A stretch of DNA of 17,753 nt from the NCBI GenBank assembly GCA_019120475.1, contig DWVA01000117.1, forward strand, positions 1-17,753, given 5' to 3'. The position numbers and the translations under genes were made by a program. Below, piece after piece: positions 12,649 to 17,753 of the stretch (positions are counted from its first letter, which is position 1; each line of letters starts with the position of its first letter). The DNA is from Candidatus Blautia intestinipullorum. GTDB taxonomy: Bacteria; Bacillota; Clostridia; Lachnospirales; Lachnospiraceae. The notes under the pieces are model-generated. The model searched no databases, was not told the DNA's origin, and saw nothing but the letters and a program-made list of their open reading frames with translations.

Positions 12649-14157
12649 CTATACGCCCTGCTCCAGAATCTCATAAATCCTCTTCATATCCAGGTGTCTG
12701 CGAAGTTCCTTTGCCAGTATATCGTACTGCTGTTCCTTGAAAGAAGCAAAATCCACTCCCTCCATCCGGGATACATCCACTCCCTTCTTTTTTCCGGCAG
12801 CCTGCACAAGGGCAAGAGCCGCCTCTTCTTTATCAAAAATACCGTGTACATAGGTACCGCAGACATTCTCTTTAAAGGCGCCTTCTGTTTTCTCCTGTCC
12901 TGTTACACTGTCCAGAATGGAGGTACAGGGTTTCCCGTTTCCCTTTCGGATACTGTCTCCCATATGGATCTCGTATCCGGTAAATTCCACTCCGGAAAGT
13001 ATTTCATAATCTCCCGACAGCTCCAGGAATTTTCCCGTTACCTGTGTTCTTGTTTTCTTTTCGGCAAAAACAGTTTCCATTGGAAGAAGCCCCATTCCTC
13101 TCATGGAACCGCCTGCCTCCACACCGTAAGGGTCGCTTAAGCTCTCTCCCAGCATCTGATATCCGCCGCAGATACCGAAGATCAATGTTCCCCTTGCCGC
13201 AGCCTTCAGGATCAGCGCTTCCATACCGCTTTCCCGAAGCCAGCGGAGATCTTCCATGGTGTTCTTTGTTCCCGGCAGGATGATAACATCCGGATTGCGC
13301 AGTTCTGCGGGATGCTTTACATAGCGCAGAGAAACGCCTGGAATGCTTTCCAGCGGATTAAAATCTGTAAAATTTGAAATTCTTGGAATACGGATCACCG
13401 CAATATCAATAAGTCCTGTCTCCTGATCTCTGTCGAAACGCTCTGTAAGACTGTCCTCATCTTCTACCTGGATGTCCAGATAAGGAGCCACTCCCACTAC
13501 AGGAATCCTGCATTTTTCCTCCAGCATCCGGATTCCCGGATCCAGGATGGTCTTGTCGCCCCGGAACTTATTGATGATCAGTCCTTTGATGCGATTTCTC
13601 TCCTCCGGCTCCAGAAGTTCCACCGTTCCGTAAAGCTGAGCGAAAACGCCGCCGCGGTCGATGTCCCCCACCAGAAGCACAGGAGCGTCCGCCATTTCTG
13701 CCATTCCCATATTTACAATATCTTCCGTTTTCAGGTTGATCTCCGCAGGACTTCCCGCTCCTTCGATCACAACGATATCATTTTCCCGGGAAAGGCTGCG
13801 GAAAGCCTTCATAATGTCAGGAACCAGGTTTTTCTTATATTTAAAATAATCCCTGGCGCTCATAGTCCCTAATACCTCGCCGTTTACGATCACCTGAGAG
13901 CCTGTATCATTAGTAGGCTTCAGAAGAATCGGATTCATTAAAACAGAGGGTTCGATCCCCGCCGCCTCCGCCTGCATTACCTGAGCCCTTCCCATTTCCA
14001 GACCTTCGCTGGTAATATAGGAATTAAGCGCCATATTCTGGGACTTAAAAGGCGCCACCCGATATCCGTCCTGATGGAAGATCCGGCAGAGTCCGGCCGT
14101 TAAAAGGCTCTTTCCCGCATTGGACATCGTTCCCTGTATCATAATTGTTTTTGCCAT
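12649..14157 (-). CDS. cbiP: Cobyric acid synthase
   Basis: This 502-residue glutamine-dependent amidotransferase (also called CobQ) amidates the b, d, e and g side chains of adenosyl-cobyrinic acid a,c-diamide. It has a P-loop-like N-terminus (GTMSNAGKS, 9-17), the KSQNMALNS block (38-46), and a class I glutaminase-like domain at about 250-445. Nucleophile Cys330 is in FGICGGYQMLG and His438 in YVHGIFD. The length is normal. AGAGG lies about 10 bases before the ATG, and the gene starts 19 bp after the cobD stop. It comes fourth in the visible cbiA-cbiB-cobD-cbiP-cbiC order. Confidence 0.96.
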   Translation of the reverse strand: MAKTIMIQGTMSNAGKSLLTAGLCRIFHQDGYRVAPFKSQNMALNSYITSEGLEMGRAQVMQAEAAGIEPSVLMNPILLKPTNDTGSQVIVNGEVLGTMSARDYFKYKKNLVPDIMKAFRSLSRENDIVVIEGAGSPAEINLKTEDIVNMGMAEMADAPVLLVGDIDRGGVFAQLYGTVELLEPEERNRIKGLIINKFRGDKTILDPGIRMLEEKCRIPVVGVAPYLDIQVEDEDSLTERFDRDQETGLIDIAVIRIPRISNFTDFNPLESIPGVSLRYVKHPAELRNPDVIILPGTKNTMEDLRWLRESGMEALILKAAARGTLIFGICGGYQMLGESLSDPYGVEAGGSMRGMGLLPMETVFAEKKTRTQVTGKFLELSGDYEILSGVEFTGYEIHMGDSIRKGNGKPCTSILDSVTGQEKTEGAFKENVCGTYVHGIFDKEEAALALVQAAGKKKGVDVSRMEGVDFASFKEQQYDILAKELRRHLDMKRIYEILEQGV

Positions 14158-14176
14158 TGTTTTGTTACCTCTCTGT

Positions 14177-15223
14177 TCATATTTCCTCCAGAGCTGCTTT
14201 CAATGCCCCGGCCAGATATCTGTTTTCTTCATGGGTTCGCACCGCCACACGGTAGTAGCCTTTTTCCAGTCCCGGATAATTGCTGCAGTCGCGGATCAGC
14301 GCCCCGTGGCGCACGCAGGCTTCAAAAAGCCCTTCCGGGCCGTGAAAGAACAGATAGTTTGCCTGAGAGGGATAGAGAAAAAGACCAAGTTTTTCCAGTT
14401 CCCCTCGAAGCCATGGAGCTTCGCGGAAGATCAGCTTCCGTCCCTCCTCCACATACTCTGTCTCTTTCAAAGCCGCGATCCCTGCCGCCTGAGCCATTAC
14501 CGAAACATTCCACGGCTGAGTCACCTGCGCCATCCTTTCCAGAAGTTCTCTGTTTTCACAAAGCCCATAGCCCAGGCGGATCCCCGCCATGGCGTAGCGT
14601 TTTGTAAACGCCTTCAGGATAAAAAGGTTATGGTACCTGGGGAGCTGGGCTTTCAGAGAATACTTTCCCGGTTCTTTCACAAAGTCCAGAAAACACTCAT
14701 CCACCACCAGAAGGATTCCCAGTTCCCGACAGTAACGGAGTACCCGGAACAGAAAATCTCTTTCTGTGAGAATTCCCGTAGGATTATTGGGATTGCACAG
14801 GAACACCATATCCAGATCTTTATGAAGGCTTCGGATAAAATCCTCCTGGATGCAGAATCCGTTCTCTTTCTTCAGATACACATGCTCTACCTGGCATCCT
14901 GTACTCAGAAGAGCCTGTTCATACTCGGCAAACGACGGCGCGGGGACCAGCGCCCGTTTCGGCTTTACTGCCTGGCAGAGAGAAAAGATCAGCTCTGCGG
15001 CACCGTTTCCGCAGATCACATACTCCGGCGCTACATCCTCATACTGTCCCAGGGCTTCTCTCAGAGGAGCATACCCCACCTGAGGATAATCCTTAACGCA
15101 CTCCAGACTGTCCCGAACCGCCTGCTTCACGCTTTCCGGCGTTCCAAGAGGATTGCAGTTGGCCGAAAAATCCACACAGTCTCTATAACTGTATATGTTG
15201 CCTCCGTGTATGTGTTTTTCCAT
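14177..15223 (-). CDS. cobD: L-threonine-O-3-phosphate decarboxylase (CobD)
   Basis: This 348-residue PLP enzyme of the histidinol-phosphate aminotransferase fold makes (R)-1-amino-2-propanol phosphate, the linker attached to cobyric acid by CbiB. The opening (GGNIYSYRDCVDFSANCNPLG, split at 7-27) is typical of CobD. NPNNPTG is at 144-150, Asp175 is in VVDECF, and the PLP lysine is Lys208 in KAFTKRYAMAGIRLGY. AGGAGA lies 6-7 bases before the ATG. Its position between cbiB and cbiP distinguishes it from a HisC, which it resembles in fold. It depends on PLP, as does CysK elsewhere in the window. Confidence 0.93.
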   Translation of the reverse strand: MEKHIHGGNIYSYRDCVDFSANCNPLGTPESVKQAVRDSLECVKDYPQVGYAPLREALGQYEDVAPEYVICGNGAAELIFSLCQAVKPKRALVPAPSFAEYEQALLSTGCQVEHVYLKKENGFCIQEDFIRSLHKDLDMVFLCNPNNPTGILTERDFLFRVLRYCRELGILLVVDECFLDFVKEPGKYSLKAQLPRYHNLFILKAFTKRYAMAGIRLGYGLCENRELLERMAQVTQPWNVSVMAQAAGIAALKETEYVEEGRKLIFREAPWLRGELEKLGLFLYPSQANYLFFHGPEGLFEACVRHGALIRDCSNYPGLEKGYYRVAVRTHEENRYLAGALKAALEEI

Positions 15224-15251
15224 TCTTTCTCTCCTATCTTAAAGTAGTTTC

Positions 15252-15276
15252 CAGTATTTTCCTCTTTCAAATACTG
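15252..15276. repeat. Intercistronic hairpin between cbiB and cobD
   Basis: CAGTATTT (15252-15259) and AAATACTG (15269-15276) form a perfect 8-bp stem with a 9-base loop in the 76-bp cbiB-cobD gap. No T-tract follows on the minus strand, so it is not a standard terminator; it may affect mRNA stability or processing. Confidence 0.45.
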
Positions 15277-15299
15277 TTCCGCTTCTGTCATTTTTCCTG

Positions 15300-16286
15300 T
15301 CAGCCTGCCAGAAAGAGCAGGAGACCTCTCAGCACAAGGCAGAGGACAAGACTTAATACCGCCGCCGTGTACATCAGACGGTTTGCTCTTTTTATATCCT
15401 CCGGCTCTATGGAACGGAGGGCGTCTCCGATGGTAGGCTTTTCATAAAGTTTTCCAAAATAAAAGGCGTTGCCGGCGAGCTGTACGTCCAGAGCGCCCGC
15501 CATAGCGGATTCTGTCTGGGCGGAATTGGGACTTGCATGGTTCCGGCGGTCTCTTTTGTAGATCTTTCCGGCGTTTTTCCCGTCAAATCCGGACAGATAT
15601 GACGCCGCCACCATAAGCCAGCCGGAAATCCTGGCGGGAATATAGTTGGCGATATCATCCAGCTTTGCGGCGCACCGTCCAAAATAGAGATACTTTTCGT
15701 TTTTATAGCCCAGCATGGAGTCCATGGTGTTGATCCCTTTATAGAGAAACATAAGAGGCGCTCCTCCCAGAGCCATAAAGATCATTGGAGCGATCACTCC
15801 GTCCGAACTGTTTTCCGCTACGGTTTCTACGGCGGCTTTCGTCACGCCCTCTTCCGTCAAAGACTGGGTGTCCCTTCCCACGATCATGGATACCGCATAA
15901 CGGGCCTCCTCCAGTGTGCCGTTTTTCAGTCTGTCATAGACCTTCATGCTCTCCTTTTTAAGAGATTTCGCGGCAAGAAGCTGCCAGCACCAGAAGGTTT
16001 CCAGAAGAAGACCGGCCCATGGAAGATAACGGTACAAAAGACAGAGGACTGCGGCCGGGATTCCCAGACAAAGTACACAGACGATCACTGTCTCCGCCAG
16101 GCCTCCAGCCAGTTCCCCGCCTTTTGTTTTTGGAAAAAGTCTTCGTATTCCTTTTTCAAGAGCCGCGATCAGGTTTCCGATAAGACATACCGGATGGTAC
16201 AGACCTTTTGGATCCCCAAACAGTAAATCCAGAAGAAAACCTGCCGCCAATGGTACAAAATAATATATGAAATAATGATCTGACAC
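15300..16286 (-). CDS. cbiB: Adenosylcobinamide-phosphate synthase, CbiB
   Basis: This membrane enzyme of about 328 residues joins aminopropanol phosphate to adenosyl-cobyric acid (it is named CobD in the aerobic-pathway nomenclature). It has several hydrophobic helices and the family blocks LLFGDPKGLYHPVCLIGN near the N-terminus, AENSSDGVIAPM in the middle and HASPNSAQTESAMAGALDVQLAG near the C-terminal half. I set the start at GTG 16284-16286, because AAGAGG lies 6 bases upstream. A longer frame opens at GTG 16314-16316 but has no ribosome binding site. The preceding cbiA stop is about 97 bp upstream of the chosen start. Confidence 0.94.
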   Translation of the reverse strand: MSDHYFIYYFVPLAAGFLLDLLFGDPKGLYHPVCLIGNLIAALEKGIRRLFPKTKGGELAGGLAETVIVCVLCLGIPAAVLCLLYRYLPWAGLLLETFWCWQLLAAKSLKKESMKVYDRLKNGTLEEARYAVSMIVGRDTQSLTEEGVTKAAVETVAENSSDGVIAPMIFMALGGAPLMFLYKGINTMDSMLGYKNEKYLYFGRCAAKLDDIANYIPARISGWLMVAASYLSGFDGKNAGKIYKRDRRNHASPNSAQTESAMAGALDVQLAGNAFYFGKLYEKPTIGDALRSIEPEDIKRANRLMYTAAVLSLVLCLVLRGLLLFLAG

Positions 16287-16382
16287 TCGTTTCCTCTTTC
16301 CGGCATGCATCTCCACGCCGTTCTATTTGTCAAAAATTTTCTGTCCCGGTTATCCAGTAAACCGGCATTTTCTCCTGACGCG

Positions 16383-17753
16383 TCAGCTTTTCCGGCGGCA
16401 GCCGTCTGCCTCTGCCGCCTGTCTCATCCTGGTTCTGTATGCAGCGCACTGCTTAAGAAACGCTTCCGGCACCTTTGGGTTGCCATAATAGTAAAGATGA
16501 GGAAAGCCCGCAAGCAGATTTTCTGTTCCATGGATGCAATTCCAGGAACGGCTGCTCTCTGGTTTCCGCGCCAGAAAATCCTCTCCGCAGTTTTCAGAAT
16601 CAAAGTAATGGAACTCGTGAGCAGGAACAGCTCCCAGATTTTCACAGCCCAATACCGGCTTTTTCTGACTGAGCGTAACATAACCGAATCTGGAAAGACG
16701 CGGGGTACGGAATGCCTTTCCGGGAATCACGCCGGCCATGCGGTAAACCGCTCCGTCCATTCCCTCCATCTCCTCGTGAAGATACATAAAGCCGCCGCAT
16801 TCCGCCATACAGGGCATCCCTTCTTTAATCTTTCCGGCAATTTCTGTTCTTATAGAACTGTTTTTCTCCAGAACTGCTCCATTTAACTCCGGATATCCTC
16901 CGTATAAAAGAAGACCATCCAGTTCCTTGGGAAGGCGGCTGTCCCTCATGGGAGAGAAAAAAATCAGCTCCGCTCCCATCTCTTTTAAAAGCTGAAAGTT
17001 GTCTTCATAAAAAAAGCAGAACGCCTCGTCTTTTGCCACTCCTATCCGGAGAGGTCTCTTATATGTCTCATCTTTGCCGCACGCCTTCCAAATGTATTCT
17101 TTTCGTTCTCCATCCGGAAGGTTTGTCTCCAGCTCAGGCGCGCTGTCCGCCAAGGCAAGAATTCCTTCCATATCCAGAGTTTCCTCCAGGATCCCGGCAA
17201 GCTTTTTTAAATTTTCCTGAAGCCGGGGGATTTCATCCGGAAGAACCAGTCCAAGGTGGCGGCTCTCGATCACATAGTCCTCCGCCTTTGGCACATAGCC
17301 CAGAACTTTAATGCCCAGTTCTTTTTCCAGGAGAGTCTTCATCCTGGGGTACAGCATAGGAGACATCTGATTTAAAATAACTCCCCGTATCCTGCTGTCC
17401 TTTTTATATTCCAGAAATCCCTTGATATAGGCGGCAAGGGACACGCTCATTCCTTTACTGTTCACAATAAAAATCACCGGAGTATCCGTAGACGAGGCAA
17501 GATCATAGGCGCTCGCTTTAGATGTGGTGCCGCCTACGCCGTCGTAGTATCCCATAACCCCTTCTATCACCGCGATCCGGCAGTCCCCGGCATTTTTCCC
17601 CAGAAGATATCTGGTAACTTCCGGAGATGTAAAAAAAGTATCCAGGTTCCTCGATTTCGTTCCGATCACCCGGCTGTGAAACATAGGATCAATAAAGTCC
17701 GGCCCGCATTTAAAAGAAGCCGTTTTCAGCCCTCTGTTGACAAAAGCCTGAAG
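16383..17753 (-). CDS. cbiA: Cobyrinic acid a,c-diamide synthase, 5' end cut by window edge
   Basis: The frame stays open to the last base, so this gene begins outside the window; 456 residues are visible and only the first few (with the P-loop) should be missing. Right at the edge the frame encodes NRGLKTASFKCGPDFIDPMF, the standard CbiA N-terminal block, so an internal ATG at 17682-17684 is not the start. Further on come EGVMGYYDG and a glutaminase-like domain with nucleophile cysteine in CMAECGGFMYL (codon 16797-16799) and a C-terminal HLYYYGNP with the partner histidine. It uses glutamine and ATP to amidate the a and c side chains of cobyrinic acid. It is the first visible gene of the cobalamin operon; further cbi genes probably lie to the right. 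Confidence 0.95.
   Translation of the reverse strand, partial: LQAFVNRGLKTASFKCGPDFIDPMFHSRVIGTKSRNLDTFFTSPEVTRYLLGKNAGDCRIAVIEGVMGYYDGVGGTTSKASAYDLASSTDTPVIFIVNSKGMSVSLAAYIKGFLEYKKDSRIRGVILNQMSPMLYPRMKTLLEKELGIKVLGYVPKAEDYVIESRHLGLVLPDEIPRLQENLKKLAGILEETLDMEGILALADSAPELETNLPDGERKEYIWKACGKDETYKRPLRIGVAKDEAFCFFYEDNFQLLKEMGAELIFFSPMRDSRLPKELDGLLLYGGYPELNGAVLEKNSSIRTEIAGKIKEGMPCMAECGGFMYLHEEMEGMDGAVYRMAGVIPGKAFRTPRLSRFGYVTLSQKKPVLGCENLGAVPAHEFHYFDSENCGEDFLARKPESSRSWNCIHGTENLLAGFPHLYYYGNPKVPEAFLKQCAAYRTRMRQAAEADGCRRKS

Noticed and set aside
14120..15247. Long plus-strand open frame (375 codons) opposite cobD
   Set aside because: It covers the whole of cobD in antisense, and its protein is rich in His, Phe, Arg and Cys as expected of a shadow frame.
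16376..16385. TGACGCGTCA perfect palindrome at the cbiA stop
   Set aside because: It overlaps the stop codon, has no promoter beside it, and a 10-bp palindrome is not strong enough alone to call an operator.
1..17753. CRISPR arrays, insertion sequences, attachment sites, tRNA or rRNA genes
   Set aside because: I saw no repeat-spacer pattern, transposase, integrase, long terminal repeats or RNA-gene sequences by eye; a dedicated search could still find weak examples.

Overview
The window looks like a chromosomal segment of an anaerobic Gram-positive gut-type Clostridia, most likely Lachnospiraceae. This is an inference from protein character, strong AGGAGG-type ribosome binding sites, consensus sigma-A-type promoters, an anaerobic (CbiK-type) cobalamin pathway and moderate GC. 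No rRNA, tRNA, insertion sequence, phage or CRISPR feature was seen. All 16 genes look intact except cbiA, which is cut by the right edge.

Layout. (1) Left block, minus strand, 140-2562: cysK, a TtcA-like PP-loop thiolase and an Rrf2/IscR-type Fe-S regulator form one sulfur/Fe-S operon. It is read from a consensus promoter that overlaps a 29-bp inverted repeat. A further promoter at 50-78 fires leftwards out of the window into an unidentified leader. (2) 2668-4063, plus strand: cbiK (anaerobic cobaltochelatase) and a membrane-anchored FKBP, closed by a bidirectional terminator. (3) 4067-8585, minus strand: a small two-helix membrane protein, an MFS permease, and a large P-type Ca2+/Mn2+ ATPase. 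The ATPase leader contains a recognisable yybP-ykoY (manganese) riboswitch whose closing stem shares bases with an intrinsic terminator. (4) 8601-9356, plus strand: a solitary cbiL (precorrin-2 C20-methyltransferase). (5) 9367-11941: a vitamin B6 salvage locus with a tiny membrane protein translationally coupled to a pyridoxal/pyridoxamine kinase, divergent from a MocR/PdxR-type regulator that has lost its PLP-binding lysine. (6) 11945-17753, minus strand: the end of a cobalamin operon in the order cbiA-cbiB-cobD-cbiP-cbiC, continuing beyond the right edge.

How it fits together. Five genes of the distal cobalamin pathway (a,c-diamide synthesis, amide formation, aminopropanol arm, methylmutase) sit in one operon. 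Two early-pathway genes (cbiK, cbiL) stand alone under their own promoters with no cobalamin riboswitch in sight. CobD and CysK are PLP enzymes, so the B6 salvage locus may support both; this is circumstantial.

The most useful observations are the Mn2+ riboswitch in front of the P-type ATPase (which points to Mn2+ export or dual Ca2+/Mn2+ transport), the K-to-R change and other losses in the MocR aminotransferase domain, and the operator-like palindrome at the cysK promoter beside an IscR-type gene. I did not find a convincing wholly new multi-gene system.
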